From the NCBI RefSeq assembly GCF_001598215.1, contig NZ_BCXJ01000002.1:310001-374000 (forward strand): a stretch of 64,000 bases of DNA, given 5' to 3'. Numbering within the stretch: the stretch's first letter is position 1; the number at the start of each line of letters is the position of its first letter. A program made the position numbers and the translations under genes. The notes below the pieces were generated by a model that did not search any database, had not been told where the DNA came from, and saw only the letters and a program-made list of their open reading frames with translations. Below are positions 33,985 to 42,639 of this stretch, in pieces. This stretch comes from Shouchella clausii. Lineage in GTDB: Bacteria > Bacillota > Bacilli > Bacillales > Bacillaceae_D.

Positions 33985-34001
33985 TGTGATATATTGTTAC
34001 A
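33985..34001. promoter_or_regulatory. TnrA/GlnR box upstream of tnrA
   Basis: TGTGATATATTGTTACA fits TGTNA-N7-TNACA exactly. It lies 40 nt before the tnrA start. TnrA activates its own gene under nitrogen limitation in B. subtilis, so autoregulation is likely. Confidence 0.8.
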
Positions 34002-34041
34002 AACAACATGGCTATTATCCGTTACAGCGAGGTGGAGTGGA

Positions 34042-34344
34042 GTGTCTTATAAAGATAAGAAAGTAATTACAATCGGCGTTGTAAGTGAACTTACCGGTCT
34101 TTCAGAACGAAAAATCCGCTATTACGAGGAACGGAAATTGCTGTTTCCTGAACGATCGAAAGGTGGCACACGAAAATATTCTTTTCTTGATGTCGAGCGA
34201 TTAGTTGACATTGCTAATAAGATGGAAGATGGTATGCAAACATTCGAAATCCGCAAAATGGAACAAAAAGCATTGCGCAAACAGGAAGTCCGTGAGCGCA
34301 TGCTAAGAGGCCAACTGAACGCCGCCTTTAATATCCGTAAATGA
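34042..34344 (+). CDS. tnrA: Global nitrogen regulator TnrA (MerR family)
   Basis: A 100-residue MerR-family factor. The HTH and arm read [31 protein letters not shown], close to B. subtilis TnrA, and SYKDKKV precedes it in both. The C-terminus [14 protein letters not shown] corresponds to the glutamine-synthetase-binding tail MLEGQLNAHF that distinguishes TnrA from GlnR. Feedback-inhibited glutamine synthetase sequesters TnrA. GTG at 34042 is chosen since the upstream reading (to 33982) overlaps the TnrA box and lacks a ribosome binding site. Confidence 0.92.
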   Translation: MSYKDKKVITIGVVSELTGLSERKIRYYEERKLLFPERSKGGTRKYSFLDVERLVDIANKMEDGMQTFEIRKMEQKALRKQEVRERMLRGQLNAAFNIRK

Positions 34345-34445
34345 CCAGCCCAGCTCCAATGTGCTGGTTTTTTTATTTCCTATACATTCCACGCATGAAC
34401 AGGACGTTGCCAATAGAAACTAAAAAAAACAAAGGAGTCCCATTC

Positions 34446-34544
34446 ATGACAGTCCAAGTTGCAAACTGCACCTTACAAGCTTGTTTTCCCAACTGTTTGG
34501 ACAGCTCCACAAACAGAACGCACTTTACGAAAAAGGAATGGTAA
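34446..34544 (+). CDS. Cysteine-containing 32-residue peptide upstream of the subtilase
   Basis: Start ATG at 34446 has AAAGGAG 8 nt upstream. The peptide (MTVQVANCTLQACFPNC then a polar tail ending KKEW) has three cysteines in its first 17 residues. Its stop codon lies 3 nt before the subtilase start and its end supplies the subtilase ribosome binding site, so translation is probably coupled. It has no signal peptide. No family is recognised; it may be a leader or a small metal- or redox-binding peptide. Confidence 0.45.
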   Translation: MTVQVANCTLQACFPNCLDSSTNRTHFTKKEW

Positions 34545-34547
34545 CAA

Positions 34548-36341
34548 ATGAAAAAACCTGCAATATGGGGAATCGCATTGGCTGCCCTTGCTATTGCTGG
34601 CATGGTTTTCACAGGCCAAGTTGAACAAAGCCAGCCACATACAGCTATTTATGATGCACCACAGCCTAAAAGTCGAGTCCACTCTACTTCCAAAGACCGG
34701 TTAATGGCAGAAGACTTAGCAAAAACGACCACACTTTTCATCTCCTCTCTATCCGGCCAATTAGAAAAATGGGGCAATACCCAGGGGGAGAGCCTTACGG
34801 ATGAATTTCAACAAGAACTAAATGAACACCCTTATATTTCTGGCTTTTCCGTTTTAGATGAAGGAGGCTCGCCGCTTTTAGCCGCCGGTACGCTCTCCAC
34901 TATCGATACAAGCTTGTTGATCCATCAAGATAATGGCATGCATTATTCCAATCCTTATAATAAAAACGGCAACACCTTTATGCTTATGGGTAAGGACAAA
35001 GAGGATGGCCAGCGTATCATTGGGGAAATCGACCTCAGCTTTATCCGATCTTATTTGGCTAAAACAGCAGCAATCGCTGACAGTTCTGGAACGTTTTTTG
35101 TTAATGGTAGCGATCCCAATGTCCAATTTTCATCCATTGATGAGCTTCCTGACGAACTGGAAGCCCAGGCAGTTCCTGGACTAGGATGGAATATTTACGT
35201 CAAATCTGATGACAATGTAACCATACAGACGTTTCATGAAAACCAAGCGGTCGTGAAACTACCGCCACAAATAAATGGAAGCGAATGGGCGAAGGAAAAG
35301 GGATACGAACTGCTAGCCGACAACCACCCTTATTATATTGTGAAGGACGAAAACAAGGCGCTTCAACCACTGATCGAAGATTTGCAGCAAGACGAAACCG
35401 TATTGTTCGCCGAGCCGAACTATGCCTTTTCGAATCAAGTCCGCACAGTAGAAAAAAAGGTGGAGCCAAACGACGAATATTTCAAGCCATACCAATGGAA
35501 CCTTAAACAAATCCATGCAGACGAAGGTTGGAATTTCGCCAATGGCACGGATACGACGATTGCAATCATCGACACTGGTGTTGATCCTAATCATCCAGAT
35601 TTAAAAGGGAAGCTCACAGAAGGGTACAACGCCATTGACGACAGTTCTGATTATAAAGACACAAACGGGCACGGCAGCCACGTTGCTGGCATTGCCGCAG
35701 CTGTTACGAACAATATTGACGGCATTGCTGGCGTATCTTGGCAAAGCAAAATCATGCCTATAAAAGTGCTCGATGAAAATGGCGAAGGTTCTTCTTATTC
35801 TGTCGCAAGGGGGATTTATTGGGCGGTCGACCATGGAGCGGACGTCATTAATATGAGCCTCGGCGATTATTACCACTCCGATCTATTATATGAAGCAATC
35901 CAATATGCAGATGAACATGATGTTGTCATTGTTAGCGCCTCAGGTAACGACAACTCAGAAGAACCAATGTACCCTGCTGTATACCCGGAAGTGATTACCG
36001 TCGCAGCAGTAGACCAAGACCGCAACCGTTCGTTCTTCTCTAATTTTGGAGACCATGTCGATCTCGCTGCACCTGGAGAAAATATTCCGAGCACATACAA
36101 AGACAACCAATATGCCGTATTGTCAGGAACATCGATGGCTTCTCCACATGTCGCTGGACTTGCTGCCTTATTGCGTTCAGCGAATCCAGACTTAAACAAC
36201 GATCAAATTGGCGACATCATTCTTGGCGCATGCGACCAACTTGGAGACGGGAGTTATAACGTCTATTATGGCTATGGGGAAATGAACGTACAAGCTTCGC
36301 TTAAGCAAAATGAACGCATCCCCGCTCAGACTGGTCGTTAA
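34548..36341 (+). CDS. S8 subtilase with N-terminal Cache-like sensor region
   Basis: A 597-residue exported or membrane-anchored serine protease. Residues 1-22 are a hydrophobic signal/anchor. Residues about 55-235 (HPYISGFSVLDEGGSPLL, later GQRIIGEIDLSFIRSYLA) resemble an extracellular Cache/PAS-like sensor rather than an I9 propeptide. Residues 225-300 look like a fervidolysin-type pro-domain. The catalytic triad is Asp342 (AIIDTGVD), His375 (NGHGSHVAG) and Ser529 (GTSMASPHVAG), with oxyanion Asn467. Length and N-terminal domain are unusual for a Bacillus subtilisin. Confidence 0.85.
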   Translation: MKKPAIWGIALAALAIAGMVFTGQVEQSQPHTAIYDAPQPKSRVHSTSKDRLMAEDLAKTTTLFISSLSGQLEKWGNTQGESLTDEFQQELNEHPYISGFSVLDEGGSPLLAAGTLSTIDTSLLIHQDNGMHYSNPYNKNGNTFMLMGKDKEDGQRIIGEIDLSFIRSYLAKTAAIADSSGTFFVNGSDPNVQFSSIDELPDELEAQAVPGLGWNIYVKSDDNVTIQTFHENQAVVKLPPQINGSEWAKEKGYELLADNHPYYIVKDENKALQPLIEDLQQDETVLFAEPNYAFSNQVRTVEKKVEPNDEYFKPYQWNLKQIHADEGWNFANGTDTTIAIIDTGVDPNHPDLKGKLTEGYNAIDDSSDYKDTNGHGSHVAGIAAAVTNNIDGIAGVSWQSKIMPIKVLDENGEGSSYSVARGIYWAVDHGADVINMSLGDYYHSDLLYEAIQYADEHDVVIVSASGNDNSEEPMYPAVYPEVITVAAVDQDRNRSFFSNFGDHVDLAAPGENIPSTYKDNQYAVLSGTSMASPHVAGLAALLRSANPDLNNDQIGDIILGACDQLGDGSYNVYYGYGEMNVQASLKQNERIPAQTGR

Positions 36342-36390
36342 CGGTTTTAAAAAATGGAATGGAGTGAGTCTTTAAGATGAGCCAACGCTG

Positions 36391-36639
36391 TTATTTAAAA
36401 GCGTTGGCTTTCTTATGAAACGGCAAGATAACAGCCGTCTGCTTTTGCACATATTCACACAAATACCCTTGCTTTTTTCGTTTAAGAAACGTTTCCTTCC
36501 GAATCGGCCTTGGAGCAGACCAAGCGACTGAGTCTAAATTGCTCCATTTGTCATGAGTTATATATTCTTGCTTAAAGTAATACTCATGTCCTGAAGAAAA
36601 TTGCTCGCAAATGTATTTAACTGTTTGTTTTGAATGCAT
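36391..36639 (-). CDS. Hypothetical protein, 82 residues
   Basis: A soluble basic protein (MHSKQTVKYICEQFSSGHEYYF opening) with two Cys and many aromatic residues and a Lys-rich middle (RKETFLKRKKQGY). AAAAGGGG precedes the ATG at 36639 with about 8-nt spacing. It is divergent from cbpB. Family not recognised. Confidence 0.5.
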   Translation of the reverse strand: MHSKQTVKYICEQFSSGHEYYFKQEYITHDKWSNLDSVAWSAPRPIRKETFLKRKKQGYLCEYVQKQTAVILPFHKKANAFK

Positions 36640-36777
36640 GGCCAAACCCCTTTTTTACCATAGTTTTGGCCAAATTCTTCACTCTTATAACGATTGCTGT
36701 TCCTGCCTTGACTGGTTGTGCTACAGCGTTTACCATTAAAGGGGAGCGACAGCAGTCGAACAAATCTATTAAAAGAA

Positions 36778-37227
36778 GTGATTCCATTGTTACATACATT
36801 AAAAGACCTTCCTCTTTCGGATAAAGATATTGCGCCACTGATCATTTCTGCCGATAAAGTGGCCCATGTACAAATGAACAACCCCTTGCAGCATGCACTA
36901 CTTGTGTTAATAAAATCAGGTTATACAGCCATTCCAGTTCTCGATGCCTCCTACCGCCTCCGTGGTTTAATCAGCAAATCGCTCATCCTAGATGCGATGC
37001 TTGGCGATGAAGATTTTGAACTCGAGAGGTTGTCTACATTAACAGTGAACAATGTGATGGCAAAAGATGTGCCGTGCATCCGCCCTGATGCCCCATTTTC
37101 AAAAGCGCTTTCTTTATTGATTAACCATTCGTTTTTATGTGTCGTTGATGAAGAACAAGCTTTTTCTGGCATTTTGACAAGGCGCTCAACACTCGCTCTA
37201 ATCAGCAAATACCTCCACCAACATTAA
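36778..37227 (+). CDS. cbpB: CBS-domain protein CbpB/YkuL (cyclic-di-AMP binding family)
   Basis: A 149-residue protein made of two CBS motifs, aligning along its length with B. subtilis YkuL/CbpB: ISADKVAHVQ, HALLVLIKSGYTAIPVLDASYRLRGLI, and GILTRRSTLALISKY. In Listeria and B. subtilis CbpB binds c-di-AMP and, when unbound, activates the (p)ppGpp synthetase Rel. GTG at 36778 (VIPLLHT) is placed by alignment with MISLLQS; its ribosome binding site is weak, so the start is uncertain. The open frame extends to 36718. Confidence 0.85.
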   Translation: MIPLLHTLKDLPLSDKDIAPLIISADKVAHVQMNNPLQHALLVLIKSGYTAIPVLDASYRLRGLISKSLILDAMLGDEDFELERLSTLTVNNVMAKDVPCIRPDAPFSKALSLLINHSFLCVVDEEQAFSGILTRRSTLALISKYLHQH

Positions 37228-37249
37228 TGGAGGCAATTTTATCAAGTGA

Positions 37250-37302
37250 CAAAAAACCGAAGTCGAATGCTATTGTTGTGATTCGACTTCGGTTTCTGTT
37301 AT
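37250..37302. terminator. Bidirectional terminator between cbpB and the SRPBCC gene
   Basis: Arms AACCGAAGTCGAAT and ATTCGACTTCGGTT with a 12-nt loop; the hairpin includes the stop codon of the minus-strand gene. Confidence 0.82.
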
Positions 37303-37728
37303 CGCTTTGTTCATTTGAAAATATGCGTGTATTTGTTTTTCACGAGCCTTAAACATAACGGTTAAACCTTTAGCGATTATACTTGCCGGCAGTTTAGCGC
37401 GGAAAGAAACTTCATCAACCATTAAAATAGCGTCTCCTTCCCTTTCAAACGAATGCTTATGGTGCCAATACGAAAAAGGGAACGGAGGATTATTCGCTTC
37501 ATCGATAAAATAATGGCCTTTGCGCTCATCAGTGATCACTGATTTCCATTTGATTTGGAAAGCGGCTAACAGAATCACTGATTCTAGATCCTTCTCCCCT
37601 TTTTTACAAACCCTTACTTTCGGTCGCTTGTGCACTTTTTCAATGTTCGTCGCATCTGAAAAAAAGGACCAAACTTGTTTCATCGTGGCATTGATACGAG
37701 TTTTGTACGTAAATACAAATGTATCCAT
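37270..37728 (-). CDS. SRPBCC (START-like) ligand-binding protein
   Basis: A 152-residue protein with a polyketide-cyclase/START-like fold layout: FTYKTRINATMKQVWSFFSDATNIEKV at the N-terminus and a final long helix (ASIIAKGLTVMFKAREKQIHAYFQ). Comparable to small SRPBCC proteins of unknown ligand in bacilli. It converges on cbpB and lies 12 nt downstream of yaaR on the same strand, so those two may be co-transcribed. Confidence 0.7.
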   Translation of the reverse strand: MDTFVFTYKTRINATMKQVWSFFSDATNIEKVHKRPKVRVCKKGEKDLESVILLAAFQIKWKSVITDERKGHYFIDEANNPPFPFSYWHHKHSFEREGDAILMVDEVSFRAKLPASIIAKGLTVMFKAREKQIHAYFQMNKAITETEVESQQ

Positions 37729-37739
37729 TTTTGCTCACC

Positions 37740-38174
37740 TCATAAATACAACTGGATAATTAGCCCCTGCAGTTCTCCAATTTTATTTAGCAAATCCAGT
37801 TCGCTTTTGCTTTGGTCAAAGACCGTGCTCGTCAGTTCGACAAGCCCTTTATCGATTTCTTTCACCAATTTGTATTGCCTCACTTGTCCACTCGCCGCAC
37901 TTGAAGCCGTTTCCACTTTTAATGATTCGAGCAAATGGCTTACACACTGCCGAACGCTTCGCTTAAATGCGTGCAGTTCTGCCGCAGTCCGATGCTTTGC
38001 CAAGCGCTCGCCATCTTTTTCTAGCGTTTCAAGCATGGCATAAACCGTCTTCTCGCTTTTATGCCCGGCAATCTCTTCAAACACGCCTTGGAAGGAAGCG
38101 CGCGATTGCCGGGCCCGGATTTTACTTATTGATAAAGGTCTTTGCTGCTCACGAAGTCTCTCAATATCTAGCAT
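37740..38174 (-). CDS. yaaR: YaaR family protein (DUF327)
   Basis: A 144-residue helical protein of DUF327. Family features are FQGVFEEIAGHKSEKTVYAMLETLEKDGERLAKHRT and the conserved LKVETASSAASGQVRQYKLVKEIDKGL. I chose the ATG at 38174, which AAAGGTGG precedes by 8 nt. Function unknown; in B. subtilis yaaR sits near tmk, but here it is elsewhere. Confidence 0.85.
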   Translation of the reverse strand: MLDIERLREQQRPLSISKIRARQSRASFQGVFEEIAGHKSEKTVYAMLETLEKDGERLAKHRTAAELHAFKRSVRQCVSHLLESLKVETASSAASGQVRQYKLVKEIDKGLVELTSTVFDQSKSELDLLNKIGELQGLIIQLYL

Positions 38175-38323
38175 GTTGATCGCCACCTTTCTTTAAGTTT
38201 AGCACGAAGGACACCGGATGGAAACTGCCTGAAATCGGTTTGAAACTTGTTTAAAAATAAGTTATCATGATAATATAGTAGATTACATGTATACCCTCTA
38301 CTTATATCGGAGGTGGCGCAAAA

Positions 38324-38500
38324 ATGGTAAACCCATTATTACAGACACAACGGACTGTGTACCAGCAAAATAGTCAGCGTATTATTGAATGTTTGTTTGC
38401 TTACTGGAGCCAGCACAATGCCTCTCCTGATTTGCGCACCCTTTCTTTAATGAGTGGCATAACAGAAGAAACAATTCTAGAAACGATGGAATTTAGTTAA
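38324..38500 (+). CDS. Small hypothetical protein, 58 residues
   Basis: Starts at ATG 38324 with GGAGGTG upstream and ends just before a good terminator, so it is a complete mini-transcription unit. The sequence (MVNPLLQTQRTVYQQNSQ..., then AYWSQHNASPDLRTLSLMSGITEETILETMEF) suggests a small all-helical domain; the DLRTLSLMSGITEETI portion resembles a helix-turn-helix. Family not recognised. Confidence 0.6.
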   Translation: MVNPLLQTQRTVYQQNSQRIIECLFAYWSQHNASPDLRTLSLMSGITEETILETMEFS

Positions 38501-38513
38501 ATCGACACGTACA

Positions 38514-38548
38514 AGAAGGGCTGATCCGTAAGGGTATCAGCCTTTTTT
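38514..38548 (+). terminator. Terminator of the 58-residue ORF
   Basis: Arms GGGCTGAT and ATCAGCC around a 10-nt loop followed by TTTTTT. Confidence 0.8.
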
Positions 38549-38730
38549 CTGTAAAAAACAATAGATCACTTTCAACCTATAACCCAGTCCCCCTGTTGGT
38601 GCTGCCAAACAAAAGACCGGAAGCATTACAATTGGCCATTCCTTTGTCATTCAAGTGGCCGCCACAAAAAGACGTTCTCCAGTTCTCCAGCTCACCTTCT
38701 AACCTTACTAGTCTTCTCTCGTCTTATTCG

Positions 38731-39507
38731 TTATTTTTCCCTTGAGACTCCAAGCAACTCTGACACCGTTACAAATGTATAGCCTCGGGATTGTAATTCA
38801 GGGATAATGTCATCCAGCGCATCTGCTGAGTAGATTTCAGGGTTCGGCGTATCCACATCCCCTCCATCATGCATGAGAATAATGCTGCCTGCTTCTACTT
38901 CTTGCAGGACTGTATCCGTTACTTCTTGAGCTGGAATCCCTTGCCAATCTAGTGTGTCGACATCCCAACCAATCACAATGTCATTCAACGCTTGAAGACG
39001 TTCGACTTGTTCTGCCGTCAAAAAACCATAAGGTGGACGAAACAAACGAGGACGGTAGCCAATCGTGGCTTCTATAATCGCATCGGTTTTCGTCACTTCT
39101 GATTCGAGCCGCTCAAGGCTTCCTTCAGATAAATTCGGATGCGAAAACGTATGGTTTCCTACTTCATGGCCTGCTTGGCTTAATCTCACCAACAATTCAG
39201 GATTCGCTTCAACCCGTTGTCCTAAAACGAAGAACGTAGCAGGTACATGATGTTGCTCCAGCTTCGTCAATACTTGTTCAGTGAACCGAGGATCAGGTCC
39301 ATCATCAAACGTTAACGCTATCTGGTTGCTTGCTGGATCCCCTTTGACAAACACCACTCCTGGAAATTGATTTTGCAAAACCGGCAGCGGCACTGCTTGG
39401 CGTACACTCGTCTCCTCATTTCCAGAATCAATCGCCTGTACACACCTTAAACCTGCACTTATACAAATGATAAACACCAAAATAGCCAATATCCCTTTTT
39501 TCCTCAC
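38731..39507 (-). CDS. Polysaccharide deacetylase (second copy)
   Basis: A 258-residue exported CE4 enzyme with N-terminal signal (ILAILVFIICISAGL). NodB motifs are TFDDGPDP, HEVGNHTFSHPN, RPPYG, GWDVDTLDWQ and LMHDGG. It resembles the vegetative or sporulation peptidoglycan N-acetylglucosamine deacetylases. Compared with the gene at 6126 it shares the core but differs in the linker and metal motif context, so they are paralogues. No clear sporulation promoter was found upstream of this copy. Confidence 0.88.
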   Translation of the reverse strand: MRKKGILAILVFIICISAGLRCVQAIDSGNEETSVRQAVPLPVLQNQFPGVVFVKGDPASNQIALTFDDGPDPRFTEQVLTKLEQHHVPATFFVLGQRVEANPELLVRLSQAGHEVGNHTFSHPNLSEGSLERLESEVTKTDAIIEATIGYRPRLFRPPYGFLTAEQVERLQALNDIVIGWDVDTLDWQGIPAQEVTDTVLQEVEAGSIILMHDGGDVDTPNPEIYSADALDDIIPELQSRGYTFVTVSELLGVSREK

Positions 39508-39737
39508 AAGCCTCTACCCTTTCTAACCTTCTTAGCCTTTAGTGTGAGCGGTGACAGTTTGTTCTATGTAAGTTTTCCACTTTTCTTTCGAACTAGATTA
39601 AGAAATGAATAACGGTTATTTTATCTGAATATCGTCGTATCATAGACTGTATTGGTGAATTTACAAATGTTCTAGCCTTCACTATACAGAAATTATTTGA
39701 ATTTTATGGATAACCGACGAGAACAGGATTATCTTTT

Positions 39738-40436
39738 TTACTTATATCGGATTCCATTAGACACTTCTTCTAATTTAACCCAATTTAATATACGAATAGA
39801 GTTTTTATCCCTTTCAATAATTTTTCTTTGGGATAACGAATGAATAACTCGATTTAGATGTCGATATGTCGTACCAAGTAAATCTGCAATCTCTTTTATA
39901 TTGGAAGTCTTTAGCTCTATTCCAAAGACGTTTTCAGGTGCAGGTGAGATCGTGGATATAAGGTAACTTGCAAATTTGTTTTCAACAGAGGCTAATAAAT
40001 TGACACGGGAAGCTGTTGTGCAGGTTTGAAGCTTATAGCTTACATGTTCTAAAAGTGTATGCAAAAACTTCGGATTATTCATTTCATGTTGTTTTATATA
40101 ATCAACATGCAGTCCAATTAATAAGCATTCATTAACTGCTTTAACTTGTGATTGAACGGGAACTTTTCGAATCAGTTCAATATCACCAATAATGGAAAAA
40201 GGTTGGACAAACCGTAGTAAAAGGGATTTTCCAGTTTCAACACTTGATGTTATTTTCACTTTCCCTTCCACTAAAAACAACAGTGTTTTCAGATCCATTC
40301 CTTCGAGTAAAATCATTTCATCTTGTTCATATTGCTGCAATGTAAATGGAAGTTGCTTTTCTCGGTCAAACATTTCTTCAACATGATATTCTCGTAATTT
40401 TGAATGAAGCAGCTTTAAGTCTTGAATATATTTCAT
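39738..40436 (-). CDS. Crp/Fnr family transcriptional regulator
   Basis: A 232-residue factor: N-terminal cyclic-nucleotide-binding-like beta-roll (FTLQQYEQDEMILLEGMDLKTLLFLVEGKVKI, SFIGDIELIRKV-like segment) and a C-terminal HTH (KEIADLLGTTYRHLNRVIHSLSQRKII). It resembles YeiL-type proteins. No Fe-S cysteine cluster is apparent. I chose the ATG at 40436 with AAAAGGAG upstream; the open frame continues across the divergent promoter. It is clearly more AT-rich in codon use than its neighbours and is divergent from a HAD phosphatase gene. Confidence 0.85.
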   Translation of the reverse strand: MKYIQDLKLLHSKLREYHVEEMFDREKQLPFTLQQYEQDEMILLEGMDLKTLLFLVEGKVKITSSVETGKSLLLRFVQPFSIIGDIELIRKVPVQSQVKAVNECLLIGLHVDYIKQHEMNNPKFLHTLLEHVSYKLQTCTTASRVNLLASVENKFASYLISTISPAPENVFGIELKTSNIKEIADLLGTTYRHLNRVIHSLSQRKIIERDKNSIRILNWVKLEEVSNGIRYK

Positions 40437-40451
40437 AGTAAAACTCCTTTT

Positions 40452-40465
40452 AGGACATATGTCCT
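40452..40465. promoter_or_regulatory. 14-bp perfect palindrome in the crp/HAD divergent promoter
   Basis: AGGACATATGTCCT lies 16 nt upstream of the regulator start and overlaps the expected -35 region of the HAD gene (its TATAAT is at 40472-40477). It is a good candidate operator for the adjacent Crp/Fnr protein. Confidence 0.6.
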
Positions 40466-40522
40466 TTTTATTATAATATAAACTGATATGATAAGAACAA
40501 TAATTCGTAGGAGTGGCATAGA

Positions 40523-41305
40523 ATGAAGTTCGTATTTGATTTAGATGGAACAATTTGCTTTAAAGGCCAGCCTGTTTCTGAAAAGTTATTAATAGCATTA
40601 GAAAAATTAGTAAAAAAAGGGCATGAAGTCATTTTTGCATCAGCTAGACCAGTACGCGATTTACTTCCCGTCTTACATGACCGTTTTCATCAATACCCAA
40701 TGATTGGTGGCAATGGATCAATGGTAGCAGTAAAAGGGAAAATCATATCAACAGTCAACTTTGATGAAGAAACGCTCGTAAATATTATTCAATTACTAAG
40801 AACTTATAAAGTTTCCTATTTGATAGATAGTGATTGGGACTATGCCTACACAGGCCCTCTTACACATCCAATTTTAAATAACCTAGATCCACAAAGACGT
40901 GCTAAAAATGTTAGGTTGGATGAACTCCAGTCAATCGTAAAAATTTTGATGCTAACTTCAAATAATATGAAAGAAGTCGAAGAACAGCTTAGAAAAATGA
41001 ATGTTGTTGTTCACTCTCACGAAAGTGAGGGAGTTTTAGATATAAGCCCCAAAGGAATCGATAAATGGAGTGGATTACAACAACTGGGAGTAAAAGAAGG
41101 GGAATACATTGCATTCGGTAATGATGCAAATGATATTGCAATGTTTCAACATGCATTTTATTCAGTCATGATTGGCGAAAGCTTACAACTGTCCCCATTT
41201 TCATCTGAACAATTATTTTTAAGTGAGAATATAGAAAATCTTATCGTTCAAAGGCTTAGTGAATTGGGAGATATGGATCCAATAAATAAACTGGTAAGCT
41301 CATAA
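40523..41305 (+). CDS. HAD-superfamily phosphatase (Cof/YkrA type)
   Basis: A 260-residue Cof-type hydrolase: motif I FDLDGTICFKG at residue 4, motif II ASARP, motif III lysine in the VKILML region, motif IV GNDANDIAMF. These enzymes dephosphorylate small phosphorylated metabolites. It shares the AT-rich style of the divergent Crp/Fnr gene and probably forms a two-gene module with it. Substrate unknown. Confidence 0.88.
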   Translation: MKFVFDLDGTICFKGQPVSEKLLIALEKLVKKGHEVIFASARPVRDLLPVLHDRFHQYPMIGGNGSMVAVKGKIISTVNFDEETLVNIIQLLRTYKVSYLIDSDWDYAYTGPLTHPILNNLDPQRRAKNVRLDELQSIVKILMLTSNNMKEVEEQLRKMNVVVHSHESEGVLDISPKGIDKWSGLQQLGVKEGEYIAFGNDANDIAMFQHAFYSVMIGESLQLSPFSSEQLFLSENIENLIVQRLSELGDMDPINKLVSS

Positions 41306-41416
41306 GTAGGTAACTTATGCTTTATAAAACCAATTTTCGTAGTGTGATCATGCTAAACAAACCCTCGGCTTCCAGCAATTACACCTTCGAGATTTGGAAG
41401 AGTCTTCACTCTGAAA

Positions 41417-41455
41417 AAAATAGAAGTAGAGATCAAGTTCATTCTCTACTTCCGT
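41417..41455 (-). terminator. Terminator of the M20 peptidase gene
   Basis: Arms GAAGTAGAG and CTCTACTTC with a 12-nt loop, followed on the minus strand by a T-rich stretch. Confidence 0.75.
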
Positions 41456-41466
41456 TCTTTCTTATT

Positions 41467-42579
41467 TTATTCCCTGGCTGAGCGGGCAATTTCTACCACA
41501 AGCTTTGCTGTATTTTCAAGTGCTTCGATCGAAATTCGTTCGCTTGTTGTATGAATGCCTTCATAACCTACTGATAAGTTAATGGTCGGGATTCCGTATC
41601 CAGAAATGATGTTGGCATCGCTCCCTCCCCCACTTGAAGTAGTCATAGGCGTTAATCCACATGCTTTTATCGCACGTAGAGCGGTCTGAACCACTTTTGT
41701 GTCTTCTGATTCCTGATAGCCAGGATAACTGTACGTCACTTGCACATCGCAGGTTGTGCTCATTTCTAGTGCTGCTTGTTCAAAGGCTTGTTTCATCGCT
41801 TCCACTTGCTTTTTTAGCTTCTCTTCTACAAGGGAACGGGCTTCCGCCGTGATGGTGACAAAGTCGCAAACAATATTGGTTTGCGTGCCGCCTTCAAATC
41901 GGCCTATATTGGCTGTCGTGTCTGCGTCAATCCTTCCTAACGGCATTTTTGAAACGGCTTTGGAGGCGACTGCAATAGCCGATATTCCTTTTTCAGGTTC
42001 AACGCCAGCATGAGCCGTTTTGCCATATACTTTTGCAAAGATTTTTGCTTGCGAAGGCGCCGCCGTAATCATGCCCCCTACTTCTCCGTCGCTATCAAGA
42101 GCATAGCCATAAGCAGCGGAAATCGCGTCTTTGGCCAACGCTTTCGCACCAACTAAGCCAGCCTCTTCGCCTACAGTAATGACAAACTGAATTTGGCCAT
42201 GTGGTTCTTTGGATGCTTGCAGGACACGAGCCGCTTCTAGCATGGCCGCAATTCCCGCTTTATCGTCTGCTCCTAAAATGGTTGTCCCGTCCGTTTGAAT
42301 ATAGCCATTTTCTACAATTGGTTGAATCCCTTTACCTGGGCCAACTGTATCCATATGGGCAATGAAATAAAGTGGATCAAATCCGCTGCCTGTTTCAGGC
42401 AACGTACAAATTAAATTCCCTGCCCCATGGCCCGTTCTTTCTTTTGCATCATCTTCGACTACGTCTAAGCCTAGTGATGTAAATTTTTCTTTTAAAACAC
42501 CTGAAATTTTTCCTTCATGTTTTGTTTCGGAATCGATTTGCACAAGTTCCAAAAACTCTTCGACCACTCTTGAATACAC
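41467..42579 (-). CDS. yqjE: M20/PepT-like peptidase YqjE
   Basis: A 370-residue zinc peptidase of the tripeptidase T/YqjE group. Metal ligands are in FIAHMDTVGPG and LGADDKAGIAAML, the catalytic Glu pair in TVGEEAGLVGA, and a further His in GYEGIHTTSERI. The start is GTG at 42579 with GGAGTGA upstream. It follows yqjC on the same strand, as in B. subtilis. Confidence 0.88.
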   Translation of the reverse strand: MYSRVVEEFLELVQIDSETKHEGKISGVLKEKFTSLGLDVVEDDAKERTGHGAGNLICTLPETGSGFDPLYFIAHMDTVGPGKGIQPIVENGYIQTDGTTILGADDKAGIAAMLEAARVLQASKEPHGQIQFVITVGEEAGLVGAKALAKDAISAAYGYALDSDGEVGGMITAAPSQAKIFAKVYGKTAHAGVEPEKGISAIAVASKAVSKMPLGRIDADTTANIGRFEGGTQTNIVCDFVTITAEARSLVEEKLKKQVEAMKQAFEQAALEMSTTCDVQVTYSYPGYQESEDTKVVQTALRAIKACGLTPMTTSSGGGSDANIISGYGIPTINLSVGYEGIHTTSERISIEALENTAKLVVEIARSARE

Positions 42580-42639
42580 GTCATCACTCCATCGCTACTT
42601 TACATTTCCTTTTTACTATAGCTGATTTGCTGATTGATT

